From: Prorocentrum cordatum
Taxonomy: Eukaryota; Sar; Dinophyceae; Prorocentrales; Prorocentraceae
Direction: 5' to 3'
Assembly: GCA_963575745.1 (NCBI GenBank)
Contig: CAUYUJ010018879.1
Location: 36,001 to 100,000 of the forward strand
DNA: 64,000 nucleotides
The notes below the pieces were generated by a model. It saw only the letters and a list, made by a program, of their open reading frames with translations. It made no database searches and was not told the DNA's origin. A program made the position numbers and the translations under genes. Below, in pieces: positions 1 to 9,592 of the stretch. How positions within the stretch are numbered: position 1 is the first letter of the stretch; the number at the start of each line of letters is the position of its first letter.

Positions 1-23
1 GGGGGGGGGGGGGGGGGGGGGGT

Positions 24-73
<50 letters not shown>

Positions 74-93
74 GGGGGGGGGGGGGGGGGGGG
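1..93. repeat. Poly-G homopolymer
   Basis: About 93 bases of G interrupted only by T at 23 and 73. It may be a true G tract or a sequencing or assembly artefact at the end of a contig. Confidence 0.9.
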
Positions 94-723
94 ATGAGAG
101 GAGGAGAGGAGGAGGAGGAAAAAGTGGACGGGTTGTCTGGCCCGCCCCGCGAGCCTCCTCCTGCGGCGGTGCTAAGCCCGTTGCGGGCCGCGCCCCCAAG
201 GGCCATAAAGTTGTGGCTTACCCCAACTTCCTCCTCATCCTCCTCCTCCGCCTCCCTCTCCTCCTCCTCCTCCGCTCGAGCCCTCCTCCACTCCTCCTCC
301 TCCTCTCCTCCTCCTTTATATTCTCCTCCCCCATCCCGCTCACCTCCCCCTCCGCCCCTCTCTCCCGCCCTCACTCCCCCCCGCCCCCCCCTGCCACTTT
401 CTCGCCCAGGGGTCGCGCGCCGCCCGCGGCGCGAACAGCGGCGGGGGGGGGGGGGGGGGATGGGGAAGGAAGGGAGTAGCGATGCTAATTTCCAGCGACA
501 GCCGCAGCGCAACCGTCGCAACCTCTCCTCCTCGCCCTCGTCCTCCTTCTCCCAATCCCCTTCACGTCCTTCCCCTCCCCTGACCCGACCCGCCCCCCCC
601 CCCCCCTCTCCTCCTCGCCTTGTGGAGCTCCTGCTCCCCCTCGCTGGCCGTCAATCCAGCTCGCGAGGTACTCAGGGATGTTCGGCGGGCCGTTTGGCAC
701 CCAGTCCCATTCCCAGGCCGATG

Positions 724-930
724 AAGGAGGAGGTAAGGAGGAGGAGGAGGAGGAGGAGGAGGAGGTAAGGATGAGGAGGAGGAGGAGGAACAGACGGAGC
801 AGGAAGAAGGAGGAGGAGATGGAAGAGAAGGAGGAGGAAAAAGATGAGGAGGAGGAGGAGGAGGAGGCAAGGAGAAGGAGGAGAGGATATGGAGGAAGAG
901 GATGAGGGAGGAGCAGGAGGAGCAGGATGA
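724..930 (+). repeat. (GGA)n purine tract
   Basis: Imperfect GGA/GAG triplets with almost no pyrimidine. This is one of at least ten such tracts in the window (with their TCC complements). Confidence 0.9.
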
Positions 931-1155
931 GGAGGATGATGGGGCCCCCTCGAAGTGCCCTGAGCACGGCTGGCCGTCATTCTCGACCAGCTGCGCCGTC
1001 ACGCACGTCCAACGTACCTCCGCGGGGCTCGGATTCCCTCGGGGTCTAAACGTGCCAGTTTTCCGAGCCGCGTCCAGCCGCATCGAAGAGGAGGGCCCCC
1101 GAAAACCAGAAAACCACAAAACACGCTCCTCCCCCCCGCCGCCGCCGCGGCCGCC

Positions 1156-1158
1156 GTT

Positions 1159-1190
<32 letters not shown>

Positions 1191-1280
1191 CATCTTCGTC
1201 GTCCGAGTGCCCTCCGAGAGCCCTCCGAGGGCCCTTTGAGGGCTCTCCGAGAGCCCTCCGTCGTCGTCGTCGTCGTCGGC
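1156..1280 (+). repeat. (GTC)n triplets flanking a foldback block
   Basis: GTC repeats at 1156-1202 and 1257-1279 enclose a self-complementary CCCTCCGAGAGCCC/GGGCTCTCCGAG stretch. The minus-strand reading is poly-Asp and is not taken as a gene. Confidence 0.8.
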
Positions 1281-1479
1281 CGGGCGCGTAGTGCCAGAAC
1301 CCGCCGTGGCGCTCCCAGCTGTCGTCGTACGCTTCCATTGTTTGTTGTACACGCCAATGACCTCGTCGCACCGCTGCCAACCCCTGCGGGGCGCGGCCGC
1401 CCGCCCCCCGCCGAGGCCCCCCATGGCCAGAATTCCGCAGGGGACCCAGCCGCGGCGACGAGGGATCCCCGAAACATGA

Positions 1480-1513
1480 CCCTGAGTGGGCGGATGCATC
1501 CGCCCACTCAGGG
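1480..1513. repeat. Perfect 34-bp palindrome
   Basis: The arm 1480-1496 (CCCTGAGTGGGCGGATG) is exactly reverse-complementary to 1497-1513, with no spacer. It contains GGATGCATCC at the centre. No neighbouring gene explains it. Confidence 0.9.
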
Positions 1514-2108
1514 AGGAGGGGGCGGGCATCGGGATTGTGACCCCCCGCGGGGCCCGCTCCCCCACGTCCGTGTGACCATGGCCGGATCTGGTTAGCACAA
1601 CTCTCTCCCCCGGAGAGATACCGATACCGCTTTTCCGCGGGCCCCCCCCTGGCGCGCGTTCTCGCCCAGATGTGCGCAGCGAATCCAGCCGCGGCGGCGA
1701 AGCTCCCATGCACGAGCAGCGGTGTCGGGATCCCTCCGGAGAAGCGATCGGGGCCCCGACGCGGCGGAGCTAGGGTCGGCATGCCGACCTGCTCTGGGCC
1801 GAAGCGGCCCTCCGGGGGGAGGGGGGGGGGGGGGGGGAAAGGAAGAGGAGGGGACATAGCGTGCCCTCACCTCAGGCCCCGGCGGGCGGGGTGATTCTGT
1901 AAAGATGTCTCGGGCGAAACGTAATCAGGATTGCATATTGCATCAGGGCGTCTCAGTTTAAACACTTTGCAAGTGCCTTCATAATGGTTCAAACTGCATG
2001 GGGCGCGTCTGTCTTACGCAATTTAAACCTCATAATTAAAATGGGACACGCCCGTTCCGTGCAAGGGGGGCGCGCCCGCGCTGAAACGGTGAACCCGAAA
2101 GGGGGGCG

Positions 2109-2200
2109 CGCTATGTGTGTATGTATATGATATATATATATATATATATATATATCTATATAATATTTATAATATATATATATTATATATATATCACATA
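2109..2200. repeat. AT-rich (TA)n microsatellite
   Basis: TATATA runs interrupted by TCTATATAATATTTAT. This is a sharp composition change inside GC-rich DNA. Confidence 0.9.
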
Positions 2201-2317
2201 CACGCATTCCACGCAGGGGGCGCATGCACCCGCGCGGGCGGCATGCGCGAGGGCACGGCCACAACGGCGGTGGCCACGGCGCGGTGGTGGCCACGCGGCT
2301 TCGGTTGTTCGTGCGAC

Positions 2318-2383
2318 CCCATGCGAGCACATGCGAGCACATGCGAGCGCATGCGAGCCCGATGCGAGCCCGATGCGAGGGCG
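2318..2383 (+). repeat. Short GCGAGCACAT/GCGAGCCCGAT repeats
   Basis: Five to six degenerate 10-11 bp units of ATGCGAGC type in tandem. Confidence 0.7.
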
Positions 2384-2544
2384 CACGATGGCTCACGATT
2401 ACTTTCGAGCTCTTTCGGCTCACGAGGGCGCGCTTTCCAAAGTCAGCTCGGAAAGCGCGCCATCGGATCTACCCGGTATGAACTTGCTGCGGATAGCGAA
2501 AGCTATTCGGAGTTTCGCTGCAGCTCGAGCGCCCATGATCGGGC

Positions 2545-4580
2545 CTACTCAAACAAACGCCTGCAGAAATGCGGCACCAACGTAGCCAACGTGCAACCGT
2601 AGCTTCGGTAAATCACAGAGCACAGGATGTTATCGAGGCTGATCAACTCATACTGCCTATCGTCGTGGACCGTCCATCTTGCGGTGGCAGAACGCGGAGA
2701 CCACGACGCCACGTCGCAAAACATGAGCAACATAGCGCCAACGATTCCGCACGAGTCCCACAGGGCCACAATTTCGGCAGCCGCGGCCTTGCCCCCCAAG
2801 TCAACCAGGACCACGTCGCCGCGATGCACGGCCCCCCTGTCCTTGAGCCTCGCTTTGACCGAAGTTGCCACGTAGGCGTCGGCGCGGACAGTCAACTCTG
2901 CCCGCGCCAGGTCCCCCAGCCTCCTCGGCGCCGCGCTGGGGTCCTCGAGGTGGGCGCCGAAGTTGAAGCACTGGTTGTTGCCGAGCTGCCACAGGTGCCT
3001 CTCCGTCACATTCGACAGCACGCTCTCGTCGAACCCAGTCAAGTTGCACTGATCCTTGGCATACGCTTTCGGAACTTTGTGGTTGGCCTCGCACACGAGG
3101 CCGACGCGATCTGCTCTCGCGCCAGGTGGACTAGCCAGTGGAACTTCGGGTCCATGTTCTCCGTCCAACCCGCCGCAACGCACGCGGCCAAGAACCGTCG
3201 CACACACTCCTGGGCGTGATCGCCCGAGCAGCTGTTCGTCCTCCTCAGTGACACTGCCGCGTGCACGTCAACGCACGCTAGAAACGCGGCCGTGCCTGGT
3301 TTGCCAGCGCCGTGCTCCCCCGCCCAGTGTGCGAGGACGGGGATGAGTTGCATCAGCTCCGACGCATGACACTTCAAATGGCCTGCCTTGCGCCAGCTCT
3401 CAACGCGCTTCGGGGCGAAGATATCCAGCAAGTTGTCTCTGCGGGCGCTTGATGTTCCACGTCCATTTCTGAAGAAAGCCACGAAGCGCTGGGAACAGCC
3501 CAGAAGCACCGCCCTTGTACAAAGGTCCAAGTACAGAAAAATCGTCGTGTTCATGACCCCGCCGATGTACAACGTGTGAGCGGGCTCGGTCATCGCGCGG
3601 GTCACGGGCCTGACGATGCCCTGAGCTCTGGCATGCTGAGAACACCAGACGGCAAATGCTTGCTGCCGAATCTTGAATCGTTCTGGCTCTTCCGCGGCCT
3701 TGTAGCGCGCGAGCCTGCCAATGGTCCCGTACACCTGCTCGTCGGTAGCGAACACCAGCTTGCTCTCATCGTGGATGTTGCAAGTGAGAGCGTAGTCGCC
3801 GCCGCGCTCGTCGGCCGCCCCAGCGACTGGCGCGGAGTCCCGAGCGTGCAAGTTGACGCACTTCATGCGCATCCTAGTAGCATTGTCGCCCTTCGTGCCC
3901 CACGTGGTCTTGTGGGCCAGGCCGCCCATCAGAACTCCGCCGAGACCGAAAAACAACTGCACGTAGATGCCGTCGTGCTCCAACGTCACGCCTGCCGTGT
4001 GCGGGTCGGTGCTCCCGCAGAAGATGCTATGCAGGAGTCGCCCAGCTAGCTGACTGTATCCTGATTCGATCGTGGCGTCGACGATCGTCGTGAGCGCAGC
4101 CGAAATCGTGATCCAGCACTCCTCCCGCTCGATCGCGGAAGCTCCAAACTCTGCAACTGTGACGTGCGTCATCAATTGTTTTCGGGAATGTCGTGCCGTG
4201 AGCTCCAGCCCAGGGTTGTACTCGTCCGCGTAATAGATGAGCCGCCACGGGCGCTCGGGCGACGAAGGACAGGCACCGCGCCTCAACAAGACGAAGTCCC
4301 TGAACGCGGCGCACTCGCCAAACGCATGCTGCAAGAACGAGTGGAGGCACACGTATGTGATCTCAACCGCGTCGCCCGGCGCGGACTTCAGCGCAAGGCA
4401 TTTGCCTATGGATCCGTGCAGAGTTCTCTGGTTCAAAACCTCTTTCTGCGACCTGAGCAGCTCTCGCCGCGAGACGGGGCCCTCGGGGAGGTGACTAGCT
4501 TTCGCCTCGGCAAAGACGGCAGTCAGCGCCGCGCCAGTGGCGTGGGGCAAGGCGCGCCGAAACTTCTCAAGTTTGCGCAA
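2545..4580 (-). pseudogene. Frameshifted multicopy dinoflagellate protein (block F)
   Basis: A coding block of about 660 codons in two minus-strand frames. The first frame runs from 4580 to about 3105 and contains IYYADEYNPG, a following RKQLM and the GDNATRMRMKCVNL stretch. The second frame resumes near 3125 and runs to 2545, with CEANHKVPKAYAKDQCN and FDESVLSNVTERHLW. The join falls within 3095-3125, where HWLVHLARE is followed in the other frame by DRVGLVCEANHK. I recognise the layout (PKFHW...H near the end, DE-PG motif early) as a protein family recurring in dinoflagellate genomes, possibly of transposon origin; its function is unknown to me. No ATG lies between the leader relic and the conserved region, so the start is lost or elsewhere. 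Frameshift from decay or an assembly indel cannot be told apart. Confidence 0.65.
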
Positions 4581-4622
4581 CTTGCCAGCTTTCTCCTCGG
4601 AGCACGCCCAACCCCGAGGAAC

Positions 4623-4644
4623 CGTGTGCCAAAATGGCTACGGA
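4623..4644 (-). other. DinoSL relic upstream of block F
   Basis: Read on the minus strand from 4644, 17 contiguous bases (TCCGTAGCCATTTTGGC) equal the first 17 of the 22-nt dinoflagellate spliced leader. The last five match at three positions, giving 20/22. An exact 17-mer is expected by chance far less than once in both strands of 64 kb. It lies 43 nt before the open frame of block F, in the same orientation. Confidence 0.88.
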
Positions 4645-4663
4645 GGGCGCGGCCCTGCATCGA

Positions 4664-4996
4664 TGGAGGGCGCAACCTTATATCGATGGAGGGTGCAACC
4701 CTATAGCGAAACGAAGGTGGAACCCTATAACGAAACGCCGCGGGGCAATTGAGGGCACAGCCCTATATCGATGGAGGGTGCAACCCTATAGCGAAACGAA
4801 GGTGGAACCCTATAACGAAACGCTATGGAGGACGAGCGTGGATGACAGGCAGAATGGCACACGTAGCCATATAGCGAAATACAAAGCACATGGCGCAATG
4901 GAGCTCTACGACGAACCCTATATAGCGAAGCACTCTAGGAACAATGGGCAGCGAAACGCCGCTGGCCGATACTTGCACCCTATAACGAAACGCTAG
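4664..4996 (+). repeat. Dispersed CCCTATANCGAAACG motif cluster
   Basis: The motif ACCCTATAGCGAAACG or ACCCTATAACGAAACG, alternating with TATATCGATGGAGGGTGCA, recurs about nine times. A unit of roughly 80 bp (4680-4740 and 4762-4822) is nearly duplicated. Further copies at 6005 and 6046 lie on the other side of block E. Confidence 0.8.
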
Positions 4997-5309
4997 CACT
5001 GGCAATGCGTTGGCAGTGACTGAGAAAGTGGAACCCCCAACGAATCAACAAACGAGCTGGTTTTCCAGATGTGTGCATCAACACGACACGGACTCGCCGT
5101 GCCAAGTCAGACGGCACGTAAGGTTGGAACTCAAACTGGCCGCCATCGCGGCGCACGTGTTGCCTGGGCGGCGAGAAAGGGCGCTCCTGCGCTCCCCACA
5201 TGGAAGCGCGCACCTACGCGCGCGAAATCACGATATAGATGGCTGCCCATACGCACTCGAGCTCACAAGCGCCTGCACCGCGCCATCACGTCCTCAGCGA
5301 TGGCAGCGC

Positions 5310-5777
5310 TCATGGCGATGGGGTCGGCTCGCCCGTCGCACCTGCTGGGCGCCTCCGCGCTGGCGGTGGCTCTCCCATGGCCGCCCTGGCGCTGGCCTTC
5401 GCCATCCACTTGGCGAAACGGCTGGCTTGCATCGCCGCCGCCTTCCGAGCAGTCCTCTCGGCAAGCATGCGATCCATAAGCGCCTGCGGGAACGCCTTGT
5501 ACTTCAGCTTCTCCTTGCTGGCGAGGATGGTGGCCTGGGTCTGACTGGGCGCCTTCGCAATGGCATTGATCGTGTCCTGCTTGGTCTTGGCGGACATGGT
5601 GTCGCCGCGGGTCTGGAGCGCGTCGATCTCTGCCTTGATGATGTGGGCCTTCTCGTTGCACAACCTGATGGCGCGATCCTTCTCGGTGATGGTGCGCGTC
5701 TTCCCCTTGGAGCGCTCCTTCTCCTTGGCGAGCTGGAGCCTGAGCCGGATCTCCTGTACTCTGGCCTTGGGAGGCAT
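5310..5777 (-). CDS. Basic hypothetical protein (block E)
   Basis: An intact 155-codon minus-strand frame starting at the ATG at 5777 (MPPKARVQEIRLRLQLAKEK) and ending at a TGA. The ATG is directly preceded by GTGCAG. The product is highly basic and probably helical, with KEKERSKGKTRTITEKDRAI, a central SAKTKQDTINAIAKAPSQTQ and a C-terminal region rich in Ala, Arg and Pro. No known catalytic motif is seen. It resembles small proteins found repeatedly in dinoflagellate genomes, from memory only. The DinoSL relic 59 nt upstream in the same orientation supports this start and suggests a retroposed mRNA copy. Confidence 0.6.
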   Translation of the reverse strand: MPPKARVQEIRLRLQLAKEKERSKGKTRTITEKDRAIRLCNEKAHIIKAEIDALQTRGDTMSAKTKQDTINAIAKAPSQTQATILASKEKLKYKAFPQALMDRMLAERTARKAAAMQASRFAKWMAKASARAAMGEPPPARRRPAGATGEPTPSP

Positions 5778-5835
5778 CTGCACGGACTGAGGCTGAATGC
5801 GCCGTGTCGGGCGCAGCGAAATGATGCGGAACGCG

Positions 5836-5857
5836 CTCGAGCCCAAAACAGCTACGG
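5836..5857 (-). other. DinoSL relic upstream of block E
   Basis: Read from 5857 on the minus strand the sequence is CCGTAGCTGTTTTGGG followed by CTCGAG. Against the leader it shows three transitions and one inserted G, with 18 of 21 positions matching. Confidence 0.75.
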
Positions 5858-6162
5858 CGGATACACAAGAAGAGGTGGATGGAGGGCCCCGTCGGCGAAC
5901 CACCAGGCGCAGCACGCCCATGCCCACGCTGAGACGCCATAGCCAAGTCTGCGGCGAAACCCGATGGATGGCGACGACGTCGGCATCGCAACGCCTGCGC
6001 GAGGCCCTATAGCGAAACTCTGCATTCGGAACGCGGCCACCGCCGACCCTACAACGAAGCGCCAAGTCAGAGGATGCGCGAGAAGGAGGGGCACGGGGAG
6101 AACGATGATGAGGCTGAAGAGGCTGAGGAGGAGGAGGCTGGTGAGGAGGAGGAGGAGACCCG

Positions 6163-6335
6163 TTCTGTTAAACTAGCATGCCCCGTAAGACCGTTGATGT
6201 TGAACTAGCGTAGCTTGCATGACTTCTGTTAAACCCACAGGGGCCTGGACCATAATCTATCGTAGCTCACAAGGCCTTGTCTGTTAAACTAGCGTAGCTG
6301 GTAAGACCTTTTTCTGTTAAGTTCATGAGGGGGTC
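6163..6335 (+). repeat. Repeats of CTGTTAAACTAGCGTAGCT
   Basis: Four imperfect copies of TCTGTTAAACTAGCGTAGC with a following AAGACC or AAGGCC, spaced about 45-70 bp. No gene is seen in 5858-6950; the rest holds a (TA)n run near 6450-6472 and a GGA tract at about 6810-6890. Confidence 0.7.
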
Positions 6336-6948
6336 TGGGCCAGAACCAGAAGCACGAATGCTACCACTCGGTATCGCTCGCATCGTCTCCCCGCAACCGC
6401 TCTGGCGCAATCCAGTACACAGCTAACGATATACACACGCAAACACACATATATGCATATATATATATATATAGATACACACTATTGGGGCACTCACGGG
6501 ACGCCTTGGGGCCGTCTTGGGTCTCTCTTGAGGGGGCTCTTGGGCGGGATTCGCCTTTGGGCGGCCCCTCCTCGCCGCGACTGGGTTCGCGTTGATCTCC
6601 TGGCCAGAACGCACCCCAGCTCGCCCCATGGGGCGCTGCCTTTTCCACTGGCTGCTGGCACCCCTTGGCTCGACTGACAGGCAGCAGTCTTAGCTTGGCG
6701 CATATCCAGCCTCGCTAGGCTGGCAGGCAGCAGCCTTAAACCCCACAGGCCGAAGTGCACTGAGCGCGCCGCCCCCGCGGCACACGCGAGCGGGAGGGGG
6801 GGGTGCGAGGGGAGGGGGAGGCGGAGGATGATGAGGAGGAAGTGGAGGAGGAGGAGGAGGAGGAGGAGGAGGAAGAGGATGGGAGGGGCGATATGGAGCA
6901 CGATGAGGAAGGCGAGGAGCGCTGGCAACGAAAAGGCCGGCGCGGCCA

Positions 6949-6954
6949 ACTTAC
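6949..6954 (-). other. Candidate 5' splice site at the end of block D
   Basis: The minus strand reads CGGCAA|GTAAGT. The TAA that ends the open frame is inside this consensus donor, so the stop may be intronic and the gene may continue toward lower coordinates past the pyrimidine-rich (minus sense) 6810-6890 tract. Confidence 0.5.
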
Positions 6955-8523
6955 TTGCCGCGCGCGGCATTCCAGCAGCGAGCAGCTGCCACAAAGGCCC
7001 GCTTGGCCACCTCGACGTCGCCAGTGCGGCACAGCACGCCCTTGCACGCGCGACTGGTGAACGACCCGAAGCTCTTGTAGTTCTTCACGTCGGCCTTCTT
7101 GGTGAACTCGGCGAAGTTGCCACCGACGAAAAGCTTGGCCTTCTTCTCGCACGGGCACTTGCCCATCTTCGACCCCTCAGCCTCGGCGGCAGCGGGGCGC
7201 TTCCCGAGCACCGAGCCCTTCGCCTTTGCTGCGACAGCCTTTGCCTTGGCCGCTCTGGCCATCTTCGCGGCCGTCTTCTCCTTGCGAAGCTCCGCGGCCA
7301 GCTTCTTCTTCTCGTCTTTATCAGCCAAGAGCTTCTCGAAGGCCTCCTTCTCCGCCGCCTCGCTGGCGTCGGCGACGGGCGCCGTCGGGGGCGCGCCGCC
7401 GCCGCCTGCGACGGCCAGAGCCGCTGGTGGCTCGGGCGACGGGCCGCCTGGCACGTACGAGCCAGCGCCCGACTCGCACGAGCTCTGCTCGGGAGCCGCA
7501 GACGGCGGCGCCCCGCTGCCGCGATGCTGCGACGGCCGTGAGTGCTGCGACACGTGGTAATCACCGATCGCCAGCTGCGCGGCCATGGTCCTGCGCGGGT
7601 GGCCCCAGCCCATGGGCGCAGGCTGCTGACCGACTGGTGCCTTCAGAATCGTGATCCTCGAGCCGTCTGGCATCACGATTTGGTGCCCGCCCTCGCCACC
7701 AGCATCGGTAGGGGCAGATGGGAGATCGAGCAACTGGCGGTGGTGCCTCGGAATGTTAGAAGCTCGGCGGCGATCGGGCGCGGCACCAGCCTGGCGGCGA
7801 TCAGACCCTGGGGCACTCCGAACCCTGACGCGATGCTCGCGGATCGCCACCAGCTCAGGGATGACCCGCGTAATCGGCGCCTCGTCACCGTACGCGTGGT
7901 CGTACACGTGCTTCGGCAAGCCCGTGGGGTCGTCGGGGTAAGAGGCCACGCCTGGGTTGTACAGCGCGTGCTCTGGCTTGATCGGGAACGTCGCCTTGAA
8001 GTCGCGCCCCATGTCGCAACTGTCGCCGAGGCTCGGCCACGGCTCGCCCTTCTGGTGCTTGAGCCACATGAGCAGGGCCACGCTGCTCTTGACGGTCTGC
8101 TCGCGTGGGGGAGTATACTCCGAGAGACTGCAATCGATCGCTGATAGTCGACTGCCATGTCTGGAAGCCGTGCTCGGGGGTCAGCTTCTCCCAGTCCGCG
8201 CACGTGAGAAAGTGCGTGAGCCGACCCAACTTCTGACATTTGACCGACGTTGCAGTGCTGCGTGCGACGGTCTCTAGCAAGCGATCGCTGCACGCGGCGT
8301 CGATCATGGTGGAGTGCTCACCAAATGCCGATACTGCCGCGTCCATCAGAGCGGCCGACTCGTCGTGTGTCAGGGACGGCAAGTTATGGATCTTGGCGGC
8401 AACCGACGTGGCCGTCGGCAGGATCAACGTGTGCGCCGTGTCGGGGCGCTTGTCGTAGAAGCCCTTCAGGTTCGTGAGCTGCTTCACCAACGACGCCACC
8501 ACGGCCGCTGTGCGCGGCGTCAC
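6951..8523 (-). pseudogene. Frameshifted multicopy dinoflagellate protein (block D)
   Basis: Two minus-strand frames form one protein of about 520 codons. The upstream frame (8523 to about 8110) carries MTPRTAAVVASLVKQLTNLK through FQTWQSTISDRLQSLG. The downstream frame resumes with YTPPREQTVKSSVALLMWLK and includes YPDDPTGLPKHVYDHAYGDE, a Pro/Ala-rich middle, a lysine-rich helical region (EKKKLAAELRKEKTAAKMA) and a C-terminal KCPCEKKAKLFVGG...KNYKSFGSF. The shift is one base, between about 8095 and 8120. The first residue is encoded by GTG after a pyrimidine-rich TTGCTTTCGCAG, so the frame may begin inside an exon. I recognise the YPDDP...LP...AY pattern from recurring dinoflagellate proteins; function unknown. 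Confidence 0.6.
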
Positions 8524-8565
8524 TGCGAAAGCAATTGGATCAGCACCGCGCTAGCAGTCGAGAAA

Positions 8566-8588
8566 CTTGGGCCCAAATGGCAAGGCGG
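8566..8588 (-). other. Degenerate DinoSL relic upstream of block D
   Basis: The minus strand reads GCCATTTGGGCCCAAG, matching 14 of the last 16 leader positions, preceded by a diverged CCGCCTT. It is 43 nt upstream of the open frame and in the same orientation. Confidence 0.55.
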
Positions 8589-8791
8589 AGGGGGGGGGGG
8601 CGGCCGAGGACGAGGATGCGGGGGGGCGGCGAGGGCGGACAAGGGGGGCGGGCGGGGGCATTACCGGCAGAAGGGTCATCGGCGGGGGGGGTGCAGACAC
8701 GGCCGAACACGCAGCGCGGACGCGATGGTCACGCAAAGGATAGCACCGTTTGAACAATCACAGGTTACGAATCACGCCGTGCGCCCCCGCA

Positions 8792-8904
8792 CTTGAATAG
8801 TCAGATCTTACTATTCAAGCGGTGCCCCCCACACTTGACTAGTCAAATCTTACGATTCAAGTACCCCCCACCCACACTTGAATAGTCAGATCGTACTATT
8901 CAAA
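8792..8904. repeat. Three tandem stem-loop units
   Basis: Copy 1: CTTGAATAGT (8792-8801), 8-nt loop, ACTATTCAAG (8810-8819), a perfect 10-bp stem. Copy 2: 8834-8843 and 8852-8861, with two mismatched positions. Copy 3: 8877-8886 and 8895-8904, with one mismatch at the base. Loops are CAGATCTT, CAAATCTT and CAGATCGT. Spacing is about 42-43 bp with C-rich linkers. Confidence 0.9.
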
Positions 8905-9592
8905 TGGTGGGCTCCTTCGCCGATCGAGTGGGTGGCAGTCGCGTGCCCCAGGAGGGCGCCGCAAGATGCAGGCCCTACAACACGCACCCTAGGATGCCCA
9001 TCGACGGCCCCGATGAGACCCCGTGCGAGCCCCGAGCAACACCGCTCATGCCGCACGCTGCAACGGCCAATGTGAGTTGGGGCTACCTGGGATGCCCCAC
9101 CGGGGCATCGCTGGGACCTCCTTGAGAGCTCCAGATCTCATCGCACAATTGCCCGAAAGCCGAGCAGGGGGGGGGGGGGGGGCGTGCCGAAATAAACAAA
9201 TCCTTCGACCGTGCGTGGGCCCATGGCGCCCCAATCGCAACCGAACCAACCCTGAAGTCGAGCCCCATACGCTGCCCCGATACGGCCTCTATATGACCAT
9301 GCGAGAGCCCCGATAGGTCCCACGGTGGCTCCACAACCGCCTGCACGCGCCAACGGGGGGGGATGCGAGAGGGGAAGGCGAGAGGGGGCGGAGGGGGAGA
9401 TGGGTAGGAATATGTCGTTCGCCCAAATGCAACACATGCGCAATACACGCTAATGTATCTGACAGCGCTCGGAGCTGTAGCGCGCAGCGCCCGATCGTGC
9501 TCCAACTGCCCCGCCGCTGCCGACGGATGCCCGCGCCCCACGCAAGCATCATCAATTCTGGCGGGGCCCCGTGTCGGCGCCGCCCACCCGCC
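8905..9592. other. No gene seen
   Basis: GC-rich sequence with an 18-nt G run near 9165-9182. No supported coding region or organised repeat. Confidence 0.5.

Larger units (their letters stand above)
1..2544. other. Repeat-rich flank without a supported gene
   Basis: No coding block with convincing complexity is seen on either strand. The interval holds poly-G at the left edge, pyrimidine-rich sequence (about 225-400 and 520-650), a 17-nt G run near 443-459, a GGA tract, GTC triplets, a perfect palindrome, an AT dinucleotide block and short GCGAGCACAT-type repeats. Long open frames here are triplet-repeat artefacts encoding poly-Ser, poly-Glu, poly-Gly or poly-Asp. Confidence 0.7.

Noticed and set aside
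562-1857. A ~430-codon minus-strand frame with poly-Asp
   Set aside because: Built on GTC, GGA and homopolymer repeats without any domain.
2424-4651. Target-site duplication for block F (GAGGGCGCG at 2424 and 4643)
   Set aside because: Only 9 bp in GC-rich DNA, and it overlaps the leader start on one side; no tail sequence supports it.
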